In this document: positions 6,350 to 15,393 of the stretch, in pieces
How the letters are laid out: each line of letters opens with the position of its first letter
Numbering within the stretch: position 1 is the stretch's first letter
NCBI GenBank assembly: GCA_910587575.1
Contig: CAJULU010000025.1
Location: forward strand, 23,498-45,273
DNA from: an uncultured Dorea sp.
Lineage (GTDB): Bacteria; Bacillota; Clostridia; Lachnospirales; Lachnospiraceae
Direction: 5' to 3'
DNA: 21,776 nucleotides
Position numbers and translations under genes: made by a program
The notes under the pieces: model-generated
Seen by the model: only the letters and a program-made list of their open reading frames with translations
The model's database searches: none
Told to the model about the DNA's origin: nothing

Positions 6350-7017
6350 ATTACCTGTTTGTTGTGGCTCACCCGGATGATGAGTCAGATGCTGCAGGAG
6401 GAACAATCAGTAAACTGATTAAGGAAGGAAATAATGTAGCGGTAGCTATTATGGTAAGCAAAGCGGCTGCAAGAAGGAACCTTTCTGCAACATTGTCGGA
6501 AGATGAAAGAGAGGCAATGGAAATTCTTGGTGTAAAGAAGATCTACCATGCGGATTTCCCTAATATTAAAATGAATACGGTTCCTCATTTAGAGTTAGTG
6601 CAGTATATAGAATCCTGTATAGAAGACTTTGGTGCAGAGATAATTATCACGCATCATCCGACAGATATGAATAATGACCATGTCATGACAAGCTATGCTG
6701 CACAGACAGCCTGCCGCCTTTTTCAGAGGAAGCCGGATATTCCTAGACTAAAAAAATTTATGTACATGGAAACACCATCATCTACAGAATGGGCACTGGA
6801 TACATCGTCCAGAAGATTTATGCCTAATTTTTATGTTGAAATCGGCAGGGAAGGATTGGTGATTAAAATGAAAGCGCTTAAGGCCTATAAAGGAGTCATA
6901 CGTCCTTACCCTCATCCTCGGTCTGAAAAAGCATATGAGGGTCTTGCTGCTTATCGTGGCTGCCAGGCGGGATGTAATTATGCGGAAGCATTTGAACTGG
7001 TTTTTGGAGCGGATTAA
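6346..7017 (+). CDS. PIG-L/LmbE-family zinc-dependent N-deacetylase (223 aa)
   Basis: PIG-L-family enzymes remove the acetyl group from N-acetylated sugars. The metal and catalytic motif AHPDDE is at residues 8-13 and the second metal motif HPTDMNNDH at 104-112. Length is normal for the family. It overlaps the preceding gene by 4 bases (ATGA), indicating translational coupling. In this operon it most likely deacetylates a GlcNAc- or GalNAc-type residue, freeing an amine that could stay free or be re-substituted. Whether it acts on the nucleotide sugar, the lipid-linked sugar or the glycan cannot be told; it has no signal peptide, so it acts in the cytoplasm. Confidence 0.88.
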   Translation: MNYLFVVAHPDDESDAAGGTISKLIKEGNNVAVAIMVSKAAARRNLSATLSEDEREAMEILGVKKIYHADFPNIKMNTVPHLELVQYIESCIEDFGAEIIITHHPTDMNNDHVMTSYAAQTACRLFQRKPDIPRLKKFMYMETPSSTEWALDTSSRRFMPNFYVEIGREGLVIKMKALKAYKGVIRPYPHPRSEKAYEGLAAYRGCQAGCNYAEAFELVFGAD

Positions 7018-7035
7018 GAAGAACAGAGGGTTGCC

Positions 7036-7632
7036 ATGTATCGTAAAACTGTAAAAAGGATTATTGACGTATTTTTATCCATATGTGGTCTGATTGTCTG
7101 TGCAGTTCCAATGATGATTATTGCCATATTTATAAAAATAGATAGCAAAGGTCCAGTCCTGTTTAAGCAGGAACGTCTGGGAAAAGATCAGAAAATATTC
7201 ACAATTTATAAGTTCCGCAGTATGTGTCAAGGTGCATATGAGATGGGGGGAATCGTGAAAAGACCGGATGATGAAAGGATTACAAGAGTTGGTGCATTCC
7301 TTCGCAGGACGAGTCTGGATGAGCTTCCGCAGATGTTTAATATTATACGGGGAGATATGGCAATTGTGGGACCAAGGCCAATTCTTCCGTGGGAGTTTTA
7401 TGACTATCAGAATCATTTCGAATTTTGTAGAAGGTACGATGTTCTGCCAGGTTTATTTTGCAGTATTGATATTGATTACCGCGCCTCTGCAGATAGAAAT
7501 CTGCAGTTTGAAATGGATGCAGAGTATGTAAAAAATATTACATTTTTCAATGATTTAAAGCTGTTTTCAAGTGTCATTAAGACGGTAATATCTGGTAAAA
7601 ATGTGTATCGTGAAGAAATGCAGAAAAAGTGA
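7036..7632 (+). CDS. Initiating phosphoglycosyl transferase (undecaprenyl-phosphate sugar phosphotransferase, 198 aa)
   Basis: This enzyme moves a sugar-1-phosphate from a nucleotide sugar to undecaprenyl phosphate, the first membrane step of the repeat unit. A single hydrophobic segment (about residues 10-33) is followed by FKQERLGKDQKIFTIYKFRS, the catalytic Asp-Glu pair (D95-E96, in TSLDELPQ) and the VGPRP motif. The size matches the minimal PglC/EpsL-type monotopic enzymes that lack the extra WbaP membrane domain. An AGAGGG ribosome binding site precedes the ATG. The sugar is unknown; HexNAc or diamino sugars are common for this size class. Confidence 0.92.
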   Translation: MYRKTVKRIIDVFLSICGLIVCAVPMMIIAIFIKIDSKGPVLFKQERLGKDQKIFTIYKFRSMCQGAYEMGGIVKRPDDERITRVGAFLRRTSLDELPQMFNIIRGDMAIVGPRPILPWEFYDYQNHFEFCRRYDVLPGLFCSIDIDYRASADRNLQFEMDAEYVKNITFFNDLKLFSSVIKTVISGKNVYREEMQKK

Positions 7633-7648
7633 GAAAGGAATTTCAAGT

Positions 7649-8875
7649 ATGTATGATCTGAATACCATAAAGAGATTGACTAATAAGTATGGTTCCCCGC
7701 TCTATGTGCTGCGTGAGGATGATTTTATTGAGAATTACAGAATTTTTGAAGAATCATTCAGAAGCAGATATTCAAAGTATAAAATAGCGTATTCTTTCAA
7801 AACAAATTATACGCCTGCAATCTGCAGGATTATAAAAGATCTGGGAGGTTATGCTGAAGTTGTCTCGGATATGGAACTTACGGCAGCAGTCAGGTTAGGT
7901 TATGAATATAATAGGATTATCTACAATGGTCCATATAAGGGAAAGATGGGGATTGAGCATTTCATGAAGGGTGGAATTCTTCATGTTGATCATTTGCATG
8001 AACTGAAAAAAATATGTGACCTGGCAGGAAATTATCCGCATCACCAGTTTACAATTGGTTTTCGTCTGAATATTGATATTGGACAGAATTTTATATCGAG
8101 ATTTGGTTTAGATGTGGAAAATGGAGAACTTCAGAACGCATTTGATATGGTTTCAGCAGTGGAGAATCTGCATGTCACTGGCCTGCATTGCCATATCGGA
8201 CAGTCCCGAACGATAGAAGCCTGGAAAAACAGAGTCAGGATTATGCTTGCATATGCGGACAGATATTTTGAAACTCCACCCCGATATATTGATCTGGGAA
8301 GTGGTATGTTTGCCAGAATGAACCCGGTACTGGCTGAACAGTTCGGGGATTATATTCCTTCTTTTGAAGACTATGCAGATGTGGTAGCCAAAGCTTTCGA
8401 TGAACATTATAAAGGATTTCCTACGGAGGATAAACCAGTCTTATTTACAGAACCGGGAACTACGCTTATTAACAGCTATATTGATTTTATTGGAAAGGCA
8501 GAGTGTATCAAACATATTAAAGGGAAAGAATTTGTGATATTTAACTGTAGCAAGGATAATATCGGGGATATCTGCAGGATAAAAAATCTTCCTATTACAA
8601 TTGTTCCGGGAGGAGAACGGACGTACGAATGTAAAAAAGCCGATTTTGTGGGATACACATGTCTGGAACATGATGTTATGTATAAAGGATTTCGAGGAAA
8701 AATCGCACCGGATGATTATGTAATATTCGAGAATGTGGGTGGGTATTCAAATGTATCCAAGCCTCCGTTCATATCTGAAAATTGTGCAATGATAGCCTTG
8801 AAAAGAGATGGGAAAGCAAGAGTCATAAAAGATAGGGAAAACTTTGATGATGTTTTCCGGACGTATGTATTTTAG
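7649..8875 (+). CDS. Fold-type III PLP-dependent decarboxylase-like enzyme (408 aa)
   Basis: It resembles diaminopimelate/ornithine/arginine decarboxylases (alanine racemase-like barrel plus beta domain). K51 in YSFKTN is the PLP lysine. Also present are GLHCHIGQS (178-186), the glycine-rich DLGSGM (215-220), EPGTT (268-272), and the TCLEHD motif with C338 and D342, which is placed like the substrate-binding Cys and Asp of the family. The usual DGG segment is replaced by FNCSKDN, so the substrate is probably not diaminopimelate. ATG at 7649 was chosen for its AAAGGA site 9 bases upstream; an in-frame ATG at 7601 would run into the previous gene. The ATP-grasp ligase follows directly, suggesting the two make and attach an amine-bearing substituent. 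Family firm, substrate unknown. Confidence 0.87.
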   Translation: MYDLNTIKRLTNKYGSPLYVLREDDFIENYRIFEESFRSRYSKYKIAYSFKTNYTPAICRIIKDLGGYAEVVSDMELTAAVRLGYEYNRIIYNGPYKGKMGIEHFMKGGILHVDHLHELKKICDLAGNYPHHQFTIGFRLNIDIGQNFISRFGLDVENGELQNAFDMVSAVENLHVTGLHCHIGQSRTIEAWKNRVRIMLAYADRYFETPPRYIDLGSGMFARMNPVLAEQFGDYIPSFEDYADVVAKAFDEHYKGFPTEDKPVLFTEPGTTLINSYIDFIGKAECIKHIKGKEFVIFNCSKDNIGDICRIKNLPITIVPGGERTYECKKADFVGYTCLEHDVMYKGFRGKIAPDDYVIFENVGGYSNVSKPPFISENCAMIALKRDGKARVIKDRENFDDVFRTYVF

Positions 8876-8922
8876 AAAGCATATTGTTGGATTTTCATAA
8901 TGTATGCAGCAGGAGAAAACAT

Positions 8923-10008
8923 ATGCAGAAATTAAAAGATATAACCGTACTGGTAACGGCATGTGGAGCTCAGTTTATGCCAGGACTCGTAAGCTGTCTT
9001 AAGAGGAATGGGGAAAGAAGAATTAGGGTGATAGGTACTGATATGCAAGGTGATGCCACGGTGCTCCAGATGATTGACGTATATTACAAAGTACCGCATG
9101 TTGCAGATGTTTCTTATACGGACGTTTTACTAGATATTTGTAAAAAGGAGAAAGTGGACGTACTTCTTCCATTTATGTCATCTGAATTGCTTCTATTAAT
9201 TGACCGGAAGTATGAATTTGAAAGAATTGGAGTTAAAATTTCGGTTTCAGACAGACGAAGTGTTGAAATCACGAATAATAAATTCCGGTTGTATACTTTT
9301 TTAAAAGAAAGTGGATTTTCTGTTCCGAGATTTGCACGTATTGCCAGAGCCGATGAGTTTGCCGATGCCTGTAAAGCATGTGGTTATCCCCAAAATGCGG
9401 TCTGCGTTAAGGCAACGGAATTAAGTGGAAGTCGTGGGATCAGAATAATTTCGCCTGATATTTCACGGTTTGACATTTTGTTTGGAGAGAAACCAAATTC
9501 ATTCTACACAACCATGGACGAAATGCTTGCCACGCTTCATGAAAGAGACAGTATGCCGGAAATGATGGCAATGGAATATTTGCCAGGCGACGAAGGTTCT
9601 GTAGACCTTCTGGCAGATCATGGGGAAATTCTATATATGGCGTATAGAGAAAGTAATCTGAATTTACATAGCATTCCGCAGATTGCTACTCTCAGAAAAA
9701 ATGAGGAAGCATATTTTATTGCCGAAAAGGTGACAGCGGCTCTTGGTATGCATGGGAACGCAGATCTGGACTTTAAAAATGATGCACAGGGTCACCCGGT
9801 TCTTATGGAGATTAATCCGAGAATCGCTGCTACGATGCAGATTTTCGCCGTAGGTGGCCTGAATCTGCCTTATTTAAGAATCAAACAATTATTAAAAGAA
9901 AAGCTTCCTGAAGTTGAAGTAAATTACGGAGTGAAAATGACGAGAAGATATCTTGAAATGTTTACATCGTCCGAGATCACTGAGAATGGAGAGGGAACAT
10001 ATTCATGA
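8923..10008 (+). CDS. ATP-grasp ligase, carbamoyl-phosphate-synthase-like (361 aa)
   Basis: ATP-grasp enzymes activate a carboxylate as acyl phosphate and join it to an amine or similar nucleophile. Residues 1-110 form the N-terminal pre-ATP-grasp domain (TVLVTACGAQF, VIGTDMQGDA). The ATP-binding core includes CVKATELSGSRGI (K163) and the metal-binding stretch NADLDFKND...MEINPR with E296 and N298. ATG at 8923 was chosen for the AGGAGA site 6 bases upstream; the longer in-frame start at 8884 lacks one. The stop overlaps the next gene by 4 bases. Next to the decarboxylase, it may couple an amine or amino acid to a sugar, for instance to a uronic acid carboxyl. That is inference; an amino-acid ligase acting on another substrate is also possible. 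Confidence 0.88.
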   Translation: MQKLKDITVLVTACGAQFMPGLVSCLKRNGERRIRVIGTDMQGDATVLQMIDVYYKVPHVADVSYTDVLLDICKKEKVDVLLPFMSSELLLLIDRKYEFERIGVKISVSDRRSVEITNNKFRLYTFLKESGFSVPRFARIARADEFADACKACGYPQNAVCVKATELSGSRGIRIISPDISRFDILFGEKPNSFYTTMDEMLATLHERDSMPEMMAMEYLPGDEGSVDLLADHGEILYMAYRESNLNLHSIPQIATLRKNEEAYFIAEKVTAALGMHGNADLDFKNDAQGHPVLMEINPRIAATMQIFAVGGLNLPYLRIKQLLKEKLPEVEVNYGVKMTRRYLEMFTSSEITENGEGTYS

Positions 10009-11123
10009 TGAGAATTGCAATTGTAGCTACTGCAGGTGAATCATTGATAAAATTCCGGGGACATTTAATAAAGGAATGGGTGAAAAGAAATTGTGAAGTA
10101 TGGTGCATATCCATAGAACCCCCCGGTGAAATGGAACAGAAGATTTCAAGATTAGGAGCACAATACTACCAGGTTTCTGGCAACAGAACAGGCACATCGA
10201 TCATAGATGGAATCGGGATGATTCATAGATATAAAAAAGCATTTAAGGAAATAAAACCGGATTTATGCTTTTTATATATGTCTAAACCAGTTGCATTTGG
10301 AGGGATTGCAGCAATACATTGTAAGATTCAAAGAATTGTGGTATTTCAGACAGGGATGGAAATTGCATTTTACAGTACAGGACTTAAGAATCTCTTTATA
10401 CGGCAGGTTCTTAAAATACTGTTTAAATACGTCCACAAATCCTGTGAGACAGTCTTTTTTATGTGTCATGAAGACGAAAGGAAAATGCTGAAATGGGGAC
10501 TTGTAAGTGCGGAACAGACCTGCTATGTAGATGGTTCGGGGGTTGATATGAATCATTTTGCCCGAACAGAGCTTCCCGGAGAGGCGGTTGTTCTAATGGT
10601 TGCACGGCTTGTCTGGAGTAAAGGAATTCGGGAATATATGGAGGCAGCCAGACTGGTAAAGAAGAAACATCCAGAAGTCCGTTTTCTTCTAGTTGGAGGA
10701 ATCGATGAAAATTCGGAGGCACTGTCAAAAAAGGAATTGAATGAACTAAGGAAAGAAGGAGTGATAGAATATAAAGGCTATCATGAAGATGTCAGGCCAT
10801 ATCTGAAAAAATGTTCGATTTTTGTTCTTCCATCATATCATGAAGGAAAAGGAACTGCGATTCTCGAAGCACAGTCAGTAGGACGTCCAATAATAACGAC
10901 AATGGCACCAGGCTGCAGTGAAACGGTTATAGAAGGGTACAACGGGCTTTTAGTACCTGTAAAAAACGCCAGAATACTGGCAGACAGAATCGAATACCTT
11001 GTTGTACATCCGGAAGAGAGACAGAGAATGGCAGATCATGCTTATCAGTTCTGTAAAAGGAAGTTTGAATCCGGTATCATCAGTTCTTCGATTTGTGAAA
11101 GATTAAAAATTCAAGAGGATTAA
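10005..11123 (+). CDS. GT4-family glycosyltransferase (372 aa)
   Basis: The protein has the two-Rossmann GT-B layout of family GT4. The C-terminal half carries VARLVWSKGIREYMEAA, LLVGG and the diagnostic E-x7-E motif (E280 and E288, in HEGKGTAILEAQ). It should add a sugar to the lipid-linked repeat unit at the inner membrane face; donor and linkage cannot be read from sequence. GGAGAGGG lies 9 bases before the ATG, and the start overlaps the ATP-grasp stop. A second ATG follows at once (10008) and could also be used. The C-terminus ends 2 bases before the acetyltransferase gene. Confidence 0.92.
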   Translation: MMRIAIVATAGESLIKFRGHLIKEWVKRNCEVWCISIEPPGEMEQKISRLGAQYYQVSGNRTGTSIIDGIGMIHRYKKAFKEIKPDLCFLYMSKPVAFGGIAAIHCKIQRIVVFQTGMEIAFYSTGLKNLFIRQVLKILFKYVHKSCETVFFMCHEDERKMLKWGLVSAEQTCYVDGSGVDMNHFARTELPGEAVVLMVARLVWSKGIREYMEAARLVKKKHPEVRFLLVGGIDENSEALSKKELNELRKEGVIEYKGYHEDVRPYLKKCSIFVLPSYHEGKGTAILEAQSVGRPIITTMAPGCSETVIEGYNGLLVPVKNARILADRIEYLVVHPEERQRMADHAYQFCKRKFESGIISSSICERLKIQED

Positions 11124-11125
11124 AA

Positions 11126-11647
11126 ATGAAAAAGGAAAGGATACTGAATATCATATTTCGGGAAGTTCCCATTTATTATATTTCGAGAATGGTTAGTTTA
11201 TTACCAAACCATGGAATTGTCTGCAGGATTCGGGGAAGTCTTATATGCCATTTTCTGGGGGCATATGGTTCGGGGTTCAGAATGGCACAGGGTGCAATTC
11301 TGAATTATCCCGAAAAAATAAGAGTAGGAAAAAATGTTTATATTGCCCATCGGGCTTACATAAATGCTACAGCAGGATTAAAAATAGGCAATCATGTAAT
11401 GATTGGGCCAAACTGTATTATTGCGACAGAAAACCACAGCCTGGCAGGTGGAAAAGTTATGGATAGGGGAACAAAAGGGCAGATTACAATCGGTAGTGGC
11501 ACATGGATTGGCGGAAACGTGACGATTACCGCAGGGGTGACGATTGGCAGCGGCTGTATGATCGGAGCTGGTTCGGTAGTTACCCGGAATATTGAAGATC
11601 ATTGTATGGCTGCCGGAGTACCTGCAAGAGTAGTCAGAACAATATGA
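11126..11647 (+). CDS. Left-handed beta-helix O-acetyltransferase, hexapeptide-repeat family (173 aa)
   Basis: Isoleucine-patch hexapeptide repeats run from about residue 62 to 152 (for example IRVGKNVYIAHRAYINATAG, then VTIGSGCMIGAGSVVTRNI), with the catalytic His at about 104 in TENHSL and the usual end GVPARVV. The N-terminal 45 residues are hydrophobic and helical, as in WcaF/VatD-like sugar acetyltransferases. It probably transfers acetyl from acetyl-CoA to a sugar hydroxyl in the repeat unit. The start follows the GT4 stop by 2 bases, so it is translationally coupled. Confidence 0.92.
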   Translation: MKKERILNIIFREVPIYYISRMVSLLPNHGIVCRIRGSLICHFLGAYGSGFRMAQGAILNYPEKIRVGKNVYIAHRAYINATAGLKIGNHVMIGPNCIIATENHSLAGGKVMDRGTKGQITIGSGTWIGGNVTITAGVTIGSGCMIGAGSVVTRNIEDHCMAAGVPARVVRTI

Positions 11648-11666
11648 GAAAGGCGGATTTGCAGTA

Positions 11667-12812
11667 ATGAAAGCAGTATTTGTTCATGACCATGCATTCC
11701 CGATGTACGAATCAGAATATTATGAGTCATCGGGATTTGATGAAAAATTTATAAACAGATATCTGGATATTTTTGGGAATCTGAAGATAATTGCACGACA
11801 CGAAATCACAGATGAAAAGTCTATTGAAAAGTGTAAGAAAATATGGAAGGAAGGGGTAAATTTCTGTACGTTTCAGTCTACAAAAGAGGCGCTGACAACC
11901 GGATATAAAACAATCAGAAAAACAATCAGTGATTGTGATTTTGCAGTCATCCGCATACCAAGTATTTTAGGGATAGCGGCAGCTGACATATGTAGAAAAT
12001 TGAAAAAACCTTATTTGATCGAAGTCGTCGGATGTGCAAAAGATGCATTGGCAGCACGCGGTGGGATCTGGGTACCCGTGGGTACTGCTTTTTCTTATTA
12101 TACCGGACGGGCTGTTTTTAATGCGCCGTATGTTGTCTATGTTACAGAAAAATATCTGGAAATGGTCTACCCTACAAGAGGAAAATGGACATTTTGTTCC
12201 AATGTTACACTTGAAAATTATGGAGAATATGATATAGAAAAAAGGATAAAAAAAATCAGGGAGAAAAAAGAGAAAGATACGATCATTATTGGGACATGTG
12301 CATCGATAGATATGCCATATAAAGGACAGGAAGATGTTATCAAGGCGTTAAAACAGCTGTGTGGCAGATATCCGATCAGATACGAATTAGTAGGGCCCGG
12401 AAAGAATACCAGATTGAAGAAAATTGCACAGAGTTGTAATATCATGGACAGAATTTACTTTTTAGGTGAACTTCCCCATAATGATATCTTTCGATGGCTG
12501 GATACAGTTGATTTATATATACAGCCCAGCAGAGCAGAGGGACTATGCAGAGCAATTATTGAGGCTATGAGCAGAGGATGTCCGATTATTGGTTCGGATG
12601 TAGGTGGTGTGTATGAGCAGATAGATCATAAATTTATATATAAAAAGGGAAATATTAATCAGTTAGTTAAAATCATAGAATCCATGGATAGAAAAGAGTC
12701 TGAGACACAGGCGTTACGCAATTATCAGCATGCAGAAAGATATTCATCAGAAATATTGTACCAGAAGAGAAAAGAGTTTTTTCGTCAGTGTATAGAAGAG
12801 AGTGTAAAATAA
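11667..12812 (+). CDS. GT4-family glycosyltransferase (381 aa)
   Basis: This is a GT-B protein with a diverged N-terminal half and a clear GT4 C-terminal half: GTCASIDMPYKGQEDVIKAL, YELVGPGKN, FLGELPHNDI, and the E-x7-E pair E291/E299 in RAEGLCRAIIEA followed by GSDVGGVYEQI. It is different from the GT4 enzyme encoded at 10005-11123, so the two probably add different sugars. An AAAGG site precedes the ATG. The 19-base gap to the acetyltransferase keeps it in the same operon. Donor and linkage are unknown. Confidence 0.9.
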   Translation: MKAVFVHDHAFPMYESEYYESSGFDEKFINRYLDIFGNLKIIARHEITDEKSIEKCKKIWKEGVNFCTFQSTKEALTTGYKTIRKTISDCDFAVIRIPSILGIAAADICRKLKKPYLIEVVGCAKDALAARGGIWVPVGTAFSYYTGRAVFNAPYVVYVTEKYLEMVYPTRGKWTFCSNVTLENYGEYDIEKRIKKIREKKEKDTIIIGTCASIDMPYKGQEDVIKALKQLCGRYPIRYELVGPGKNTRLKKIAQSCNIMDRIYFLGELPHNDIFRWLDTVDLYIQPSRAEGLCRAIIEAMSRGCPIIGSDVGGVYEQIDHKFIYKKGNINQLVKIIESMDRKESETQALRNYQHAERYSSEILYQKRKEFFRQCIEESVK

Positions 12813-12850
12813 CTATGTGCTCTCATCAATAAGTAAGCAGGAGAATCAGA

Positions 12851-14140
12851 ATGTTAATTTCAAAAAGTATGGTTAAAAAATATGGAATACTGTTGATTTC
12901 TTTTCTTATTGCATTCATTATCGTGATTTTGAGTAATAATATATGGATTCATATAGCTGTATTTACTGGGATATGTATACTTCCTGTTTTTCTGGTTGGA
13001 TTTGACCTGCTTCATCCATATTTCTGGTTTTCGATCTTTTTTTATTTATATGGGGTGGGATTCCCAGTTCTAAGTGCGACAGATTATGTAACCAGGACTA
13101 TATATGGAAAAGAATGTATGATTTATCAGTTATTAGCACTGGCAACGGTTCTGATTGTGATATCGCCGGAACCAGCAAAAGGAGAGAAGGACTTTAACAG
13201 ATATTTATATAAGTCTGAAATTGGATTTTTTAACAAGATAATATATCTGATTTTAATGATTCTGATTTTTTTTGGAGGCATATACACTCTGAAAAGCAAA
13301 TTTACTGGAAAGAGCGATGTTTATGCAGTCGGCGGATGGATCATAAGGTTTATATATAAAATGCCAATGGTTCTTGTATTGATGTTTGCTATTTTTTTAA
13401 TTTCATATTATGCAAAATACAAGAAAATTAATGTACAATTGATTTTAGTAACGGCTGTAGCGTTGATTGTTATTACGATTTATTCTGGAGAAAGAGATTT
13501 TCTGTTTCGATTTCTTCTGATAGTATTAATTTCCTTTTGGTTCTTAGAGAAAATAAATTTGAAGCATCTGATCATATTGTGTCCGGTTTTGCTGGCTACA
13601 CTGCCTTTATCCACAATTTATAAGTATTATTTCATTCGAGGAACCAGAACAATGTATAAAGATAATATTATACATTCTATTTTTGCGGCAGAATTTGAAT
13701 CAGCTGCAACAAATTTGCAGATTGTACTTAATCATAGTTCATCTACAAATGGAATGCTGGGATTTAAGCAGATTATATATGATATAGCAGGAGGATTTTT
13801 TTCTGACATACAGAGTACAGGGGCATTATTTAATCAAATGTATTATTCGAACAGCAGATATGTCCAATATGGATTTTCTCTTGTGGGAGAAGGTTATTTT
13901 ATAGCAGGTGCTTTGGGCGTAGTGGTTTTGTTTATACTTGTAGGACTGATTGTCAAGTTCTTTTTTCTGTATCATAGACAAAATATTTATACAGTTGCAT
14001 CATATTTTTATTTTATTACATTAGTGATTTATTCGATCCGGGGTGATTTCAGTGTTATTATTGCCGGACTGGTCAAGCAGATTGGTGTTGTCGTTATAAT
14101 ACTTTATTTTTTTGAAAAGCTAAGCAAAAAGCATATGTAG
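12851..14140 (+). CDS. wzy: Wzy-type oligosaccharide repeat-unit polymerase (429 aa)
   Basis: By eye the protein has 10 or more hydrophobic membrane segments, interrupted by one large polar loop at roughly residues 255-345. That loop carries the pattern seen in O-antigen/capsule polymerases: a GGFFSDIQSTGALFNQMYY stretch and then GFSLVGEGYFIAGALGV. Wzy enzymes join lipid-linked repeat units on the outer face of the membrane. Sequence similarity among Wzy proteins is low, so the call rests on topology, the loop pattern and the flippase next door. A CAGGAGA site lies 7 bases before the ATG. The coding sequence is more AT-rich than its neighbours, as is usual for wzy. Confidence 0.85.
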   Translation: MLISKSMVKKYGILLISFLIAFIIVILSNNIWIHIAVFTGICILPVFLVGFDLLHPYFWFSIFFYLYGVGFPVLSATDYVTRTIYGKECMIYQLLALATVLIVISPEPAKGEKDFNRYLYKSEIGFFNKIIYLILMILIFFGGIYTLKSKFTGKSDVYAVGGWIIRFIYKMPMVLVLMFAIFLISYYAKYKKINVQLILVTAVALIVITIYSGERDFLFRFLLIVLISFWFLEKINLKHLIILCPVLLATLPLSTIYKYYFIRGTRTMYKDNIIHSIFAAEFESAATNLQIVLNHSSSTNGMLGFKQIIYDIAGGFFSDIQSTGALFNQMYYSNSRYVQYGFSLVGEGYFIAGALGVVVLFILVGLIVKFFFLYHRQNIYTVASYFYFITLVIYSIRGDFSVIIAGLVKQIGVVVIILYFFEKLSKKHM

Positions 14141-14152
14141 GATGAGATATTA

Positions 14153-15322
14153 ATGTTAGAGAAAAAATATTGGATTGCTGTAGTATGTAAATTCTGTCTC
14201 ATAATTACTTCGTTTTTGGTAACAATTTTCCTTAATCGGGGACTAGGAGTGGCTGGGAAAGGGGAGTATGCATACATTATTAATTTTGTAGAAATGTTGT
14301 ACATTATTTTTAGTATCGGGTTAGGACAGTGCTATTCAACTTTTAAACGTGCATTAGGAGGAGAAATAAAAAATATTTTTGTTGCACTTGCTTTTATACA
14401 AGGAATAGCTGTTCTTATTCTGGGATATGCCATTATAGGAATCAGAAACGTACAGTTTGGTATGGTAATAGTTACGTTGACGGCATTGGCAGTTGTAAAA
14501 GTGATTATTTCAATGATTGCAGTTACAGAAGAAAGTATCAGACGGAATATTATACAGTCTGTTATAAATCTGATTTATGTACTGTGTCTTGCAGGTCTGT
14601 TTCTGGTTGACAGGATAAACCTTACTACGGTTTTGATTTGTTATGCTTTAAATGACATTTTTACGATAACCTTTTTAATGAAAGTTTATCATTTGAAACC
14701 TGTTTATAGAATGATCAGACTTAAATTGATAAAGCAGCTATATTCAGTTGGAATTGTAACCATGATCGTTATGCTGCTGATCAGTATTAATTATTCGGTT
14801 GATACAATTATGCTAAAAAGAATGTCCGCTTCCTATTATGTGGGATTATATAGTGTAGGGGTTAATTTTTCAAATATGTTTTTGTTAATTCCGGATTCTT
14901 TTAAAGAGGTTTTATTTGGAGATTCAACAAGAAATAGTTTTTCAAAAAGGATAGCAATTAATGCGATAAAAGTATCTTTGACGGCAAGTGTAATCTGTCT
15001 TTTTGGATTTATCTTTTTTGGCAAGTTTGCAATTAAGGATTTTTACGGTGTTGAATATGTTCCGGCATATTATATAACGTTGATATTATTTTTGGGAAGT
15101 TTATCTATGATTTTTTTTAAAATATTACAACCAATCTATATTTCACATGGTAATCAGAAAAAGGCGGCATTTTTTCTGACTTGTTCAGCAATTGCCAACA
15201 TTGCTGCGAATTATTTCTTGATCCCCAGGCTGAATGCGATAGGAGCATCCATTGCCTCGGCGGTTTCATACACAATTTGCGGAATGCTTTTCTTTTTAGA
15301 TTATGTAAAAAATAAAGATTAA
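14153..15322 (+). CDS. wzx: Wzx-type lipid-linked oligosaccharide flippase, MOP superfamily (389 aa)
   Basis: About 12 membrane segments run through the whole protein. The N-terminus has the Wzx signature pattern (FLNRGLGVAGKGEYAYI), and the late region carries HGNQKKAAFFLTCSAIANIAANYFLI-type sequence near residues 343-370, typical of the family's second half. It would flip the finished undecaprenyl-linked repeat unit outwards for Wzy. At 389 residues it is on the short side for the family but looks complete. It begins 12 bases after the wzy stop. Confidence 0.85.
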   Translation: MLEKKYWIAVVCKFCLIITSFLVTIFLNRGLGVAGKGEYAYIINFVEMLYIIFSIGLGQCYSTFKRALGGEIKNIFVALAFIQGIAVLILGYAIIGIRNVQFGMVIVTLTALAVVKVIISMIAVTEESIRRNIIQSVINLIYVLCLAGLFLVDRINLTTVLICYALNDIFTITFLMKVYHLKPVYRMIRLKLIKQLYSVGIVTMIVMLLISINYSVDTIMLKRMSASYYVGLYSVGVNFSNMFLLIPDSFKEVLFGDSTRNSFSKRIAINAIKVSLTASVICLFGFIFFGKFAIKDFYGVEYVPAYYITLILFLGSLSMIFFKILQPIYISHGNQKKAAFFLTCSAIANIAANYFLIPRLNAIGASIASAVSYTICGMLFFLDYVKNKD

Positions 15323-15393
15323 TATTGTGTTTATATTTGTGGCAGTCTCAGAATAAATGCAGTTTATCTGAAAGATAAGGAGGGAACGAAAAC

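Noticed and set aside
7601..7648. ATG at 7601 as start of the PLP enzyme
   Set aside because: It lies inside the upstream gene and lacks a ribosome binding site; ATG 7649 has AAAGGA at a good distance.
8884..8922. ATG at 8884 as start of the ATP-grasp ligase
   Set aside because: The AGGAGA site is 6 bases before ATG 8923, and the extra residues do not fit the family.
15323..15393. Possible separate promoter for the UDP-sugar dehydrogenase
   Set aside because: No convincing -35/-10 pair could be found in the 71-base gap, only a strong ribosome binding site.
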